Assembly (NCBI RefSeq): GCF_009982895.1
Contig: NZ_WXZL01000025.1
Location: 1 to 55,190, forward strand
Reading direction: 5' to 3'
Length of the DNA: 55,190 nucleotides
Source: Deinococcus alpinitundrae
GTDB lineage: Bacteria; Deinococcota; Deinococci; Deinococcales; Deinococcaceae
Shown here in pieces: positions 30,606 through 39,817 of this stretch (position 1 is the first letter of the stretch; each line of letters begins with the position of its first letter). A model generated the notes under the pieces. The model worked only from the letters and a program-made list of their open reading frames with translations. It was not told the DNA's origin and ran no database searches. Made by a program: the position numbers and the translations under genes.

Positions 30606-31586
30606 GTGATGCAACTTGTCCACACGCCTGCCGAGTTGCGGGCCGCGCTGGGGCCGGAGCGTTCGTCGCTGGGGCTGGTGCCGACGATGGGCCGCCTGCA
30701 CGACGGCCACGCTCACCTGATTCGCCGTGCCCGTGCCGAGAACGACCGGGTGGTGCTCAGCCTTTTCGTCAACCCGCTGCAATTCGGCCCCACTGAGGAT
30801 TTCGCCGCCTACCCACGCGATCTGCCGGGCGATATGGCCTTTGCCGAGCAAGCCGGGGTGGACGTGTTGTTTGCGCCCGCCACCGACCAGATGTATCCGC
30901 CGGGCTTCGCCACGCGGGTCAGCGTCGCGGGCGTCTCGGAAGGGTACGACGGCGCGTCGCGGCCCGGCCACTTCGCCGGGGTGGCGACGGTGGTGCTCAA
31001 GCTGTTCAATCTGGTGCAGCCGACGCGGGCCTACTTTGGCGAAAAGGACTGGCAGCAACTGATGGTGGTGCGCCGGATGGTCTGCGACCTCAATGTGCCG
31101 CTGGAGATCGTGGGCGTGCCGACGGTGCGCTCGGCGCTGCCCGGCGAGGAAGGCCTGGCGCTGAGCAGCCGCAACGGCTATCTCACGCCGCCGCAGCGGG
31201 CGCGGGCCGCCGTGATCGCCCGCGCCCTCGGGTCGGCCCAGCAGCGCTACGCGGCGGGCGAGCGCCGCCCGAGCGAACTGCTGGCTGCCGCCCGCGCCGT
31301 GCTGGCGAGCGAACCGGAGCTGCGCCTCGATTACCTGGGGCTGGTGGACGGTGACATGCGTGACATAAAGCAGCTCGATAATGGGGGGGTGTCTACTCCG
31401 CACCGCTCCGATGCCCTGCTGCTCGATACTGCCTTACTGGACACTGGTCCGGCCGCCGACGCGCCGACGCAGGCCCGCTTGCTGGTGGCGGCCCGGTTGT
31501 TCGGGGTGCGCTTGATCGACAATCTGCCGCTGACCGTGCCAGGGCACGCGCCCGCTGCGGTGGGTCACGGGGAGACGGTCCAGTGA
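30606..31586 (+). CDS. panC: Pantothenate synthetase
   Basis: Joins pantoate and beta-alanine with ATP to make pantothenate, the precursor of CoA. The 326-aa protein has the HIGH-type TMGRLHDGHAHL, FVNPLQFGPTEDF, the FGEKDWQQL loop and ALSSRNGYL. C-terminal part is longer than the usual 280-300 aa by about 25 residues. Start is GTG 30606 directly followed by ATG 30609; TAGCTT (30593-30598) lies 7 nt before the GTG. Its end overlaps the pilT GTG. Confidence 0.94.
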   Translation: MMQLVHTPAELRAALGPERSSLGLVPTMGRLHDGHAHLIRRARAENDRVVLSLFVNPLQFGPTEDFAAYPRDLPGDMAFAEQAGVDVLFAPATDQMYPPGFATRVSVAGVSEGYDGASRPGHFAGVATVVLKLFNLVQPTRAYFGEKDWQQLMVVRRMVCDLNVPLEIVGVPTVRSALPGEEGLALSSRNGYLTPPQRARAAVIARALGSAQQRYAAGERRPSELLAAARAVLASEPELRLDYLGLVDGDMRDIKQLDNGGVSTPHRSDALLLDTALLDTGPAADAPTQARLLVAARLFGVRLIDNLPLTVPGHAPAAVGHGETVQ

Positions 31587-32656
31587 ACCTCGACGAACTG
31601 CTGCGCCAGATGCTCTCGCGCCGGGTCAGCGACGTGCATTTGCAGGCGGGCAGCCCGCCGACCGGCCGGGTGGACGGCCAGCTGGTGCAGTTCGGCACCC
31701 AGTTGCTGATGCCGCCCGATACCCAGGCGCTGGCCCAGAGCATTCTCAGCGCCGACCAGTGGGAGGATTTCGAGTACCGCAACGAACTCGATACCGCCTA
31801 CAGTGTCTCGGGCATGGGGCGGTTTCGCTGCAACATCTTCCGGCAGCGCGGCGCGGTGGGCATCGTCATGCGGGTGGTCGGCGACAGTATTCCCAATTTT
31901 GAGACGCTGGGGCTGCCCACCGAGGTTCTGCGGACCTTCTCGGAAGCCTCGCGCGGGCTGATTCTGGTGACCGGCCCGACCGGCTCGGGCAAGAGCACCA
32001 CCATGGCCAGCATGGTCGACCACATCAACCGCAACTTTGCCTACAACATCATCACCATCGAAGACCCGATCGAGATCTTGCACCGCAACCAGCGCAGCAT
32101 CGTGGCCCAGCGCGAGATCGGCGCGGACACCCGCGACTTCGGCACCGCCCTCAAGTACGCCATGCGCCAGGACCCCGATGTGATCCTGATCGGCGAGATG
32201 CGTGACAAGGAAACGGTGGAGGCGGCCCTCACCGCCGCCCAGACCGGCCACCTGGTGCTCTCGACGCTGCACACCCTTGACTCGATGCGGACCATCAACC
32301 GCGTCATCGACTTCTTTCCTCCATACGAGCGCGGTCAGATCCGGGTGCTGCTGGCCGAGTCGCTGGTGGGCATCGTCAGCCAGCGGCTTCTGCGCCGCTC
32401 CGACGGAGTGGGCCGGGTGCTGGGTCACGAAGTGCTGATCAACACTCCTCTGATTGCCGAGTTCATCCGCGATGAAAACCGCACCCACGAGATCAAGGAG
32501 GCGCTTATTGAGGACAACATCAGGGGCATGCACACCTTCGACCAGCACCTGCTCGATCTGTACCAGGCCAACATCATCTCGATGGAAGAAGCCCGCGACA
32601 ACGCTTCGAGTCCCAACGAGTTCAAGCTGATGGTGACGCGCTCCAACAGACGCTGA
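31583..32656 (+). CDS. pilT: Twitching motility ATPase PilT
   Basis: Hexameric ATPase that powers retraction of type IV pili at the inner membrane. The 357-aa protein begins LLRQMLSRRVSDVHLQAGSPP (split N-domain), has Walker A GPTGSGKST near residue 133, the Asp box, Walker B DVILIGEMRD near 200, the HTLDS His box, and ends with the EALIED-type helix. GTG start overlaps the panC stop (GTGA). No other pilus genes are near. Confidence 0.95.
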   Translation: MNLDELLRQMLSRRVSDVHLQAGSPPTGRVDGQLVQFGTQLLMPPDTQALAQSILSADQWEDFEYRNELDTAYSVSGMGRFRCNIFRQRGAVGIVMRVVGDSIPNFETLGLPTEVLRTFSEASRGLILVTGPTGSGKSTTMASMVDHINRNFAYNIITIEDPIEILHRNQRSIVAQREIGADTRDFGTALKYAMRQDPDVILIGEMRDKETVEAALTAAQTGHLVLSTLHTLDSMRTINRVIDFFPPYERGQIRVLLAESLVGIVSQRLLRRSDGVGRVLGHEVLINTPLIAEFIRDENRTHEIKEALIEDNIRGMHTFDQHLLDLYQANIISMEEARDNASSPNEFKLMVTRSNRR

Positions 32657-32739
32657 GGCCGGGGATTCAGCGGTGGCCTGGGCCTCACGCCCGGCAGGGC
32701 ACAACAGTCTGCGCGCCCGGCTTTTGCTAGCCTCTCTGC

Positions 32740-34047
32740 ATGACTGGCCTGACCGACACCATCGCTGCCGTCGCCACCGCGCTGGGCAGTGCCGGGGTGG
32801 GTATCGTGCGCGTCAGCGGCCCGGCGGCGCTGCGGGTGGCCGACGCGGTGTTTGCCGGGCGCACTCGGCCCAGCCGCACCCCCGGCGGCAGATTTCTCTA
32901 CGGCGTATTTAAGGGTGAGAACGGCGAGACGCTCGACGAGGGACTGTGTCTCGTTTTTCGTGGTCCTCACAGCTACACCGGCGAGGATGTAGCCGAGTTG
33001 CAGTCGCACGGCAGCCCGGCGGTGCTGGCCCGCTTGCTGGGCCGGGTGCTGGAAGTGGGCGCGCGGGCGGCCCGGCCCGGCGAATTCACCCTGCGGGCCT
33101 ACCTGGGCGGGCGGCTCGACCTGACCCAGGCCGAGGCGGTGCTCTCGCTGGTCAATGCCCAGACCGACGCGGCCCGGCGGCAGGCGACCCTGGGTTTGAG
33201 CGGGGCCATCGCGGCGCGGGTCTTGGGCGTGGCCGAAGACGTGACGCGTACCCTGGCGGCCATTCAGGCGATGCTCGACTACCCCGAGGAAGGCGTGCCG
33301 GAAGAGGAGCGCGCCGAGCCGCTGGCCCGCGCCGAGGCCGAACTCACGGCCCTGCTCGGCACCGCCCGCGCCGGACAGATCGCCACGCGCGGCGCCCGGC
33401 TGGCGCTGCTGGGCCGCCCCAACGCCGGAAAGTCCAGTCTGCTCAACGCCCTGCTCGGCTACGAGCGCAGCATCGTGGCCCCGATTGCCGGAACCACCCG
33501 CGATTACTTGGAAGCCCAGCTCGAACTGGCGGGGGTGCCGATCACGCTGGTCGATACGGCGGGGTTGCGCGAGACGTTGGATGAGATCGAGGCGGCGGGC
33601 GTGCGCCAGGCCCAGCTGCTTGGCCAGAACGCCGATCTGGTGCTGCTGCTCGAAGACGGCAGCGTTGAGTACGAGCCACTCGATTTCGCCAGCGACGTGC
33701 CCATTCTGCGGGTGCAAACCAAGACCGACCTTGGCCAGCGCTGGCAGGCTGCCGGGTTTTTGCCGGTCAGCGCCGTGACGGGTGTGGGCCTGCCGGAACT
33801 GCGGGAAGCGGTGCGCGCGGCCCTGCTGGGCAGCCAGACGCGCAGCGAGGCCTGGCTCACCACCGAGCGTCAGGCCGACGCCGCCCGCCGCGCCCTGATT
33901 CATATTGCCGCCGCCCGCTGGCTGCCCGACGATCTGGCCAGCTACGAGCTGGAGCAGGCCCTCGGCGCGCTGGCCGAACTCACCGGGCGCGACGTGCAGG
34001 AGGACGTGGTGGACGCGGTGTTCCGGAACTTCTGCGTGGGAAAATAG
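32740..34047 (+). CDS. mnmE: tRNA modification GTPase MnmE
   Basis: With MnmG makes cmnm5U34 at the wobble base of tRNAs. The 435-aa protein has the folate-binding-like N-domain ([44 protein letters not shown]), the GTPase with G1 GRPNAGKSS near 227 and G3 DTAGLR near 272, and the FCVGK motif whose Cys is used in catalysis at the C-terminus. TAGCCT (32728-32733) is 6 nt before the ATG, predicting a leaderless mRNA. Confidence 0.95.
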   Translation: MTGLTDTIAAVATALGSAGVGIVRVSGPAALRVADAVFAGRTRPSRTPGGRFLYGVFKGENGETLDEGLCLVFRGPHSYTGEDVAELQSHGSPAVLARLLGRVLEVGARAARPGEFTLRAYLGGRLDLTQAEAVLSLVNAQTDAARRQATLGLSGAIAARVLGVAEDVTRTLAAIQAMLDYPEEGVPEEERAEPLARAEAELTALLGTARAGQIATRGARLALLGRPNAGKSSLLNALLGYERSIVAPIAGTTRDYLEAQLELAGVPITLVDTAGLRETLDEIEAAGVRQAQLLGQNADLVLLLEDGSVEYEPLDFASDVPILRVQTKTDLGQRWQAAGFLPVSAVTGVGLPELREAVRAALLGSQTRSEAWLTTERQADAARRALIHIAAARWLPDDLASYELEQALGALAELTGRDVQEDVVDAVFRNFCVGK

Positions 34048-34061
34048 CCGACCTCAGCTGA

Positions 34062-35111
34062 TTAGGGTAGCGCCACGCCCAGCTTCAGGTGCGCGTTGCC
34101 GAACACCAGCAGGGCGCGGGCCAGCTTCTCCTGGGCCGCTGCCGAGAGATGGACTCCGTCCTGCGAGAAGTCCGGGCCGAATGGCTGGGGGCTTTCAGGG
34201 TCGGGGTCGGGCCGCTGCAAGTCGGCCAGCAGCGAGGCTACGTCGAAGACCTCAAGGCCGCGCTCGTGGGCCAGTTGGCGGATGCTGGCGTTGTAGGCGG
34301 CCACCGTCGCCCGAATGGCGTCCAGTTTGGCCGGGGTCAGGGCGTAGGCGGCGGTGCAGCTCACCGGCGCGTGGCTCAGCACCCAGGTCGCCGCCACCCG
34401 GACGGCGCTGCCCTGACACGAGGCGTCACCCAGGCCGAGGCCAAACAGCACGCTGCCGCGTACCAGCACCGGCGCCGCGGTCACGTCTGGCACCGTCAGC
34501 AGCACCAGTTGGGCGTGGGCGGGGGCCAGGGCGCTCAGCAGCGCGTCGTAGCTGGCCGCGAATTGGGCCGGTGGGGTGGCCTGGGCCGGGTTGCCTGAGG
34601 CGGCGGCGTCCAGCACATCGTTGCCGCCGATCCACAGGGTCATGAAGCGCGGCCTGGACTTGAGGGCCGCCTGTACCTGGGTCTGCTGCGGCCCCAGGAT
34701 CAGGGTGTAGAGGCGGCGGGTCAGCTCGTCGCCCGCGTTCCGGGCGCTGCGGCCCAGCAGATCGGCCACCTTCGCGCCCGGCACGGCGAAGTTCGAGCCG
34801 CGCACCCGTGCATCGAGCCGCACGCACGATGCGGCATTGATCGCTGGCGCGCCCAGCGGCGGCGGGCAGCCGGGGCCACCGCCTGCCGGAACGCCGAAAG
34901 GCGTTTTTGAGAGCTGGGCGATCAGCACCGGGTAGGCCTCGCGCTGATCCTCGGCGGTCAGGCCGCCCGACTGAAATCCGGCGGTCAGCGAGTCGCCCAG
35001 TGCCACGTAGGTCATGGGGGCAGAAGACGGCGGGGAAGTGGGTGCGGCGGCCCGACTGGACGCGCCGAGCAGGGCCAGCAGACCGAGGGTGGTGCGAAGA
35101 AACCCGTTCAC
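34062..35111 (-). CDS. Exported SGNH/GDSL hydrolase
   Basis: A 349-aa esterase-type protein with a signal peptide (FLRTTLGLLALLGASSRAAA). Block I is GDSLTAG with the nucleophile Ser near residue 40; block III has IGGNDVLD; the catalytic Asp-His appears near the end as SQDGVHLS. It probably acts on lipid or acyl esters outside the cytoplasm. Start GTG 35111 has TAAGGT (35123-35118) 6 nt upstream; an AGGAGC also sits there. Confidence 0.85.
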   Translation of the reverse strand: MNGFLRTTLGLLALLGASSRAAAPTSPPSSAPMTYVALGDSLTAGFQSGGLTAEDQREAYPVLIAQLSKTPFGVPAGGGPGCPPPLGAPAINAASCVRLDARVRGSNFAVPGAKVADLLGRSARNAGDELTRRLYTLILGPQQTQVQAALKSRPRFMTLWIGGNDVLDAAASGNPAQATPPAQFAASYDALLSALAPAHAQLVLLTVPDVTAAPVLVRGSVLFGLGLGDASCQGSAVRVAATWVLSHAPVSCTAAYALTPAKLDAIRATVAAYNASIRQLAHERGLEVFDVASLLADLQRPDPDPESPQPFGPDFSQDGVHLSAAAQEKLARALLVFGNAHLKLGVALP

Positions 35112-35202
35112 GCTCCTACCTTAAGAGCGGCGGGCATGAAAACGGTGGCTCGGCGCGTCAGGCGGCCGTCAGCTGCGTTTGCCCGGCTTCTCGTCCGTGC
35201 TG

Positions 35203-35649
35203 TTATTCGTCGGCGCGGCTGACCCGGCGGCAGCTGAGTTGACCGCTGAGCATCAGGGCGTCGGCCTGCGCCTTGCTGGGCCAGGGACCGAGCAGTTGGG
35301 CCTGATGCGGCACGAACAGCGTGGAAGTGCTGAGCTGGTAGGTGCCGCCGCGCTGGGCGGCGCGCACCACACAGGCCGCGTCCAGCCCGCTGAGTGACAG
35401 AGTGGAGGTGTTCTCGGCCCCGCCCGCGTCGCGCCAGGCCAACGCGCGGTCCTGCATGGCCGGATTGAAGTCCGACAAGGTGTGCTGGGCCTGCGCCTGT
35501 CCGTAGAGGGCCGCCGTCACCGATACCAGCACCGGCAGCAGCGCCGCCAGTAGCCACAGGGCAACCGGTCGGGCCGGGCCGGGGCGCAGCAGCAGCGCCA
35601 TCAACGCCAGGCCCATCAGAATGCTGATGATCAGATAAAGCGAAGTCAC
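35203..35649 (-). CDS. Two-span membrane protein
   Basis: Not recognised. About 148 aa: a first membrane segment at the start (SLYLIISILMGLALMALLL), a second at about residues 29-49, then a soluble C-terminal part containing two Cys (AACVV and QLSCRR) that may pair outside the cell. It resembles a SPOR-like end segment (PWPSKAQADAL) which could be a peptidoglycan-binding fold (weak inference). GTG 35649 is picked because TAGACT (35662-35657) is 7 nt upstream. Confidence 0.65.
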   Translation of the reverse strand: MTSLYLIISILMGLALMALLLRPGPARPVALWLLAALLPVLVSVTAALYGQAQAQHTLSDFNPAMQDRALAWRDAGGAENTSTLSLSGLDAACVVRAAQRGGTYQLSTSTLFVPHQAQLLGPWPSKAQADALMLSGQLSCRRVSRADE

Positions 35650-35704
35650 GCTGCAGAGTCTAGCGCGCCGGTCTGAGAGCGCAGCTTCGGTCAAGACCGC
35701 AACC

Positions 35705-36625
35705 CTACAGCCTCGGCTCCAGCTTGCCGCGCCAGGCCATCTTCATGCGCTGGCCCAGGCGTTTGTAGAGTCCGGGCGCATGCTTCTTGCTGAAGTCCAG
35801 CGTGGCGCGCTCGCTGCCCACGTCGTAGCCGTACTTCTCCGAGAGAAAATAGCGGTGGTCCATGATCCACAAGTACAGATCGGCCTCGGTGCGGCCCGGA
35901 AAGCGGCGCATCACGTCGTGGGCTTCGATGTTCTCCACGATGCGGCTGTACAAGCGGCGGTACCAGCTCTCCACTGCCTCCTCCCAGGTCACGGGCCGCT
36001 CGCGTCCGGGCTTGAGGTCGAGGTAATAGCGCCGGGCGTTGATGTGCTCGATCAGGGTGGCGTAGCGCCCCGGCTTGGTAAACAGGATGTCTTTGTGATG
36101 TGGCGACACCTCGTCGAGTTTGGTGTCTCTCAGAAAGTGAGCGTACTCACCCTTAATGATCATGTCTTTTAAGGTGTCGCCCTCACTTGGCGGCACCGTG
36201 ACGTGCAGCTCGATCACGCTGGCATCAATGTACGCCTGCCCCTGGCGGCGGGCCACGCTGACCCGGTGGTTGCCGTCCTTGACGAAGTAGAGTTCCCCGA
36301 CCTTGTAGACCTCGATCGGCGGTAGCTCCTTGCCGTCGAGCTGGGCACGCCGCACGCCCACCCAGCGGTCGTCGAGGTACTTCTCCTTGGGCAGGTAGTA
36401 GCGGTCGAATTCGCGGTAGCGGTCCACCGAGCCGGTGATGTGGTCGACTGGAATGGGCTGCACGCCGCGCTGGAATTCGCCGTCCGGGGCCAGATGGCGC
36501 ACCCAATCGAAGGGAGTCAGCTCGTTGTTCATGCCGCGCAGCACGCTCAGGAAGTCGTGGACATCGGCCAGCAGCCGGGCACGCTCCAATTCGGTCTTGG
36601 CTTGGTTAATGGTATGGACGCTCAT
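35705..36625 (-). CDS. ParB-like N-domain protein
   Basis: A 306-aa protein with a ParB/sulfiredoxin-type fold near residues 66-135: PIPVDHITGSVDRYREFDRYY, then VGELYFVKDGNHRVSVARRQG, where the D-G-N-H-R box matches the nucleotide-binding site of the ParB superfamily. The rest is helical and Tyr/Arg-rich. It lacks the helix-turn-helix of a chromosome ParB, and is more like the DUF4032-type proteins of Actinobacteria/Deinococcota (inference). AGGAG lies 6 nt before ATG 36625. Confidence 0.75.
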   Translation of the reverse strand: MSVHTINQAKTELERARLLADVHDFLSVLRGMNNELTPFDWVRHLAPDGEFQRGVQPIPVDHITGSVDRYREFDRYYLPKEKYLDDRWVGVRRAQLDGKELPPIEVYKVGELYFVKDGNHRVSVARRQGQAYIDASVIELHVTVPPSEGDTLKDMIIKGEYAHFLRDTKLDEVSPHHKDILFTKPGRYATLIEHINARRYYLDLKPGRERPVTWEEAVESWYRRLYSRIVENIEAHDVMRRFPGRTEADLYLWIMDHRYFLSEKYGYDVGSERATLDFSKKHAPGLYKRLGQRMKMAWRGKLEPRL

Positions 36626-36782
36626 GAAACTCCTGTGGCGACCAGTCATGAGGGCGAAGTGAGGATGGCCGCCGCTCTAGCAATTGATGATACACCACCC
36701 GCCCTGATGTCAGCCTGATGGTCCGGCGTCAGTACAGAGTCAGCTGCCGTTCGGCTTGCCGCCTGCGCTAAAATCCCCCCTT

Positions 36783-38612
36783 ATGAACCTCAAGGCCCAG
36801 CTCAAAGCCGCCGTCGAGAACGCCGCCTTCCAACTCGGCGCACCTCTGGACGTGGCCATTCAGGAAACGCCGCCGAACAAGCCCGGCGATTACGGCACAC
36901 CAGCCGCCTTTCAGCTCGCCAAGCTGCTCGGCCAGAACCCGGCGCAGGTGGCCGCCCAGCTCGCCCAGACGGTGGTGCTGCCCGCTGGAATCGCCCGCGC
37001 GGTGGCTGCTGGCCCATTTCTCAATTTCTTCGTGGACGCCGGAGCCTTCGTGCGAGCGGTGGTGAGTGACCCGGCCACCCCGGAGCAGGGCAGCGGCAAG
37101 GTAGTCATCGAGCACACCTCGGTCAATCCCAACAAGGAGCTGCATGTCGGGCACGTCCGCAATGTGGTTCTGGGCGATAGCATGGGCCGCATCTTCCGCG
37201 CCGCTGGGCATGAGGTCGAAATTCAGAACTACATCGACGACACCGGGCGGCAGGCGGCCGAGAGCCTCTATGCCCAGGCGCACTACCGCCGCAAGTGGGA
37301 CGGCAAGCAGAAGTACGACCACTTCATGGGCGAGGGCTACGTGCGGCTCAACGCCGACCCCGACAAACCCGAACTCGAAAGCGGCATCCGCGCCGTCATT
37401 CACCGCCTGGAAACCGGCGAGCTGAGAAGCGAGATCGAGCAGATCGTGAAGGCCCACCTCGAGACCTGTTTCCGGCTTGGCGCGCGCTACGACCTGCTCA
37501 ACTGGGAATCCGACGTGGTGGGCAGCGGGTTTCTGAGTCAGGCCATGAACATCCTGGAGAACAGCAGCTACACCGCCCGCCCGCTGGAGGGTAAGTTTGC
37601 CGGGGCGCTGGTGATGGACGTGTCGGCCTTCATGCCGGGGCTGGAGGAGAGCAAGGTGGTGCTGATGCGTTCGGACGGCACGGCCATGTACGCCGCCAAG
37701 GACATCGGCTACCAGTTCTGGAAGTTCGGCCTGTTTGAGGGCATGAAGTTCAAGCCCTTCACGACCGACCCCGAGGGCCGCACCGTCTGGACCTCTGCGC
37801 CCGACGGACAGCCCGACACCGAGCGGAGATTCGGCCACGCCGCCGAAGTCATCAACGTGATCGACTCGCGCCAGGAGCATCCCCAGAAGATCGTCAAGGC
37901 CAGTCTGGGCGTGGCCGGGTCGCCGGGGCAAGAGGAGCGCAGCATCCATTTATCGTATGCCTTCGTGACCTTCGAGGGCCAGACCATCTCGGGGCGCAAG
38001 GGCATTGGGGTCAGCGCCGACGCCGTGATTGACGAGGCCGGGCAACTCGTCACCGAGCTGATGCACAGCCTCAAGCCGGAGGTCATCGGCACCTCTGAGG
38101 GCGCGGAAATCGTGCGCCGGATCGCCGTGGGGGCCATCCGTTTCGCCATGCTCAAGGCCGAACCGACCCGTCAGATCGACTTCCGCTGGGACCAGGCGCT
38201 GGCCCTCCAGGGCGACACCGCCCCCTACGTGCAGTACGCGGCGGTACGGGCCGGGAACATCTTGAAAAGAGCACAGGCCGAGGGGTACGCGGTCGACGGT
38301 TCCGGGGCCGACTGGGGCAGCATCACCGACCTCGATCTGAACCTCGCCAAGGTGGTCGCCCGCTTTCCGGAAGTGGTGGCCAACTCGGTGCGCGTCCACA
38401 GCCCGCATGTGGTGGCCCAGTACGCCCTCGATCTGGCCTCGGCCTTCAACGGCTGGTACAACGCCAAGAATAAGGAGGGCCGCCCCGCGACCAACGTGCT
38501 GGCGAGCGAGCCGGGACTGCGAGAAGCGCGGCTGGCGTTGGTGGGCAGGTTGCAGCGGGCCTTCGTGCAGACGCTCGGACTCATCGGGATCGAGGTGCCG
38601 AGTGCGATGTAG
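36783..38612 (+). CDS. argS: Arginyl-tRNA synthetase
   Basis: Charges tRNA-Arg. The 609-aa class I enzyme has the N-terminal Add1-like domain, the HIGH variant HVGHVRN near residue 121 after TSVNPNKEL, the DDTGRQ segment, the SGRKGIGVS KMSKS-equivalent near 403, and an all-helical C-terminal anticodon domain. TAAAAT (36769-36774) lies 8 nt before the ATG. It appears to be a single-gene unit. Confidence 0.96.
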   Translation: MNLKAQLKAAVENAAFQLGAPLDVAIQETPPNKPGDYGTPAAFQLAKLLGQNPAQVAAQLAQTVVLPAGIARAVAAGPFLNFFVDAGAFVRAVVSDPATPEQGSGKVVIEHTSVNPNKELHVGHVRNVVLGDSMGRIFRAAGHEVEIQNYIDDTGRQAAESLYAQAHYRRKWDGKQKYDHFMGEGYVRLNADPDKPELESGIRAVIHRLETGELRSEIEQIVKAHLETCFRLGARYDLLNWESDVVGSGFLSQAMNILENSSYTARPLEGKFAGALVMDVSAFMPGLEESKVVLMRSDGTAMYAAKDIGYQFWKFGLFEGMKFKPFTTDPEGRTVWTSAPDGQPDTERRFGHAAEVINVIDSRQEHPQKIVKASLGVAGSPGQEERSIHLSYAFVTFEGQTISGRKGIGVSADAVIDEAGQLVTELMHSLKPEVIGTSEGAEIVRRIAVGAIRFAMLKAEPTRQIDFRWDQALALQGDTAPYVQYAAVRAGNILKRAQAEGYAVDGSGADWGSITDLDLNLAKVVARFPEVVANSVRVHSPHVVAQYALDLASAFNGWYNAKNKEGRPATNVLASEPGLREARLALVGRLQRAFVQTLGLIGIEVPSAM

Positions 38613-38653
38613 CTGAGAGGGGGGTCAGGGGCGGCGTTCAATTTCGTTTCCGC

Positions 38654-39817
38654 TTACGCGCTTGCTTTTGTTCGTAGCCACGCCAGGCCCCAGCCCAGTC
38701 CCAGCCCCCACACTGCGCCGCTGAGGCCCAGCAAGCTGAAACCCGACGCGGTAACGATCAAGGTGAGCAGGGCCGGTTCGCGCCAGTGCGGGTCTCTCAG
38801 CACGCCTTCCAGACCGCCCAGCACCGCGCCGAGCAGGGCCACGCCCGCCAGTGACTGCATCAGCGCGGCGGGAAAGGCACTGGCCAGGCCCAACAGTGCG
38901 CCTGCACCGAGGCTGAGGGCCAGATAGCCGACCGCGCAGCTCAGGCCCGCCCAGTAGCGCTTGGCCGGGTCGGGGTGGGCGTCCGGCCCGGTGCACAGTG
39001 CGGCGGTAATGGCTCCCATGTTGAGGGTCAGGCTGCCGAACGGTGCGCCCAGCGTGGCGGCCAGCCCGGTCAGCGTGATCAGCGGCCTGACCGGCACCCG
39101 GCTGTAGCCGCTCGATTGCAGAATGGCGATGCCGGTGAGGTTCTGGGCCGTCAGCGCCAGCAGGGTGATCGGCAGGGCCAGGGTCAGCGCCGCGCCGAAG
39201 CTGAAGGCCGGGGCGATCAGTTCGAGGTGGCCCAGCGGATGCGGCGCGCTGAGGTGCAGTTGCCCGCCCAGCGCGGCGGTCCCCAGCCCCACGACCAAGG
39301 CTGCGGGCACGGCGTAGCGCGGAAAGAAGGCGCGGCCCAGCAGGTAAGTGCCCAGCAGCGGCAGGGTCAGCGCGGGGGCGGCGGGGATGGCCGAGACGCC
39401 CCGCAGCACGAACGGCAGCAGCACGCCCGCCAGCAGCGCTGAGGCCAGCGCCGGGGGAATGCGCCGGGCCACGGCGTCGAACGCGCCGCTGACGCCGATC
39501 AGGGTCAGCACCATGCCGCTGAGCAGCAGTGCGCCCACCACGTCGTTCGGCGTAAAACGGCTTCCCTCGGCAATCAGCACCGCCAGGCCTGGCGTGTTCC
39601 AGCCGAGAATGACGGGCGCTCTGTAGATCAAGCACAGGCCCGCGCCGAGCAGGCCCAGCAGCAGGTACATGCTGGTCAGGCTGCTGACCGACTGGCCCGG
39701 CGAGAAGTGCGCTACGGCGAACATCTGCACGAACAGCGGAATGTTGCTGGCGAAGCTGATCAGCACGGCGACCATTCCGGCGGAGAGGGCGCTGAGGGGG
39801 ACACGTGCCAGGGTCAT
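38654..39817 (-). CDS. BenE-family transporter (second copy)
   Basis: A 387-aa polytopic membrane protein of the BenE (benzoate:H+ symporter) family, about 12 spans. Family marks: YRAPVILGWNTPGLAVLIA near residue 63, LPITLLALTAQNLTGIAIL near 205, and GAPFGSLTLNMGAITAALCTGPDAHPDP split across a loop. ATG 39817 overlaps the stop of the first BenE copy (ATGA). Substrate is probably a small aromatic acid or purine-like compound, not defined by sequence. Confidence 0.85.
   Translation of the reverse strand: MTLARVPLSALSAGMVAVLISFASNIPLFVQMFAVAHFSPGQSVSSLTSMYLLLGLLGAGLCLIYRAPVILGWNTPGLAVLIAEGSRFTPNDVVGALLLSGMVLTLIGVSGAFDAVARRIPPALASALLAGVLLPFVLRGVSAIPAAPALTLPLLGTYLLGRAFFPRYAVPAALVVGLGTAALGGQLHLSAPHPLGHLELIAPAFSFGAALTLALPITLLALTAQNLTGIAILQSSGYSRVPVRPLITLTGLAATLGAPFGSLTLNMGAITAALCTGPDAHPDPAKRYWAGLSCAVGYLALSLGAGALLGLASAFPAALMQSLAGVALLGAVLGGLEGVLRDPHWREPALLTLIVTASGFSLLGLSGAVWGLGLGWGLAWLRTKASA

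Noticed and set aside
30162..31403. 413-codon minus frame opposite the holin-like gene and panC
   Set aside because: Very His/Arg/Gln-rich, no motif, and overlaps two recognised genes.
31565..33903. Two long minus frames opposite pilT and mnmE
   Set aside because: Antisense shadows of two well-recognised genes.
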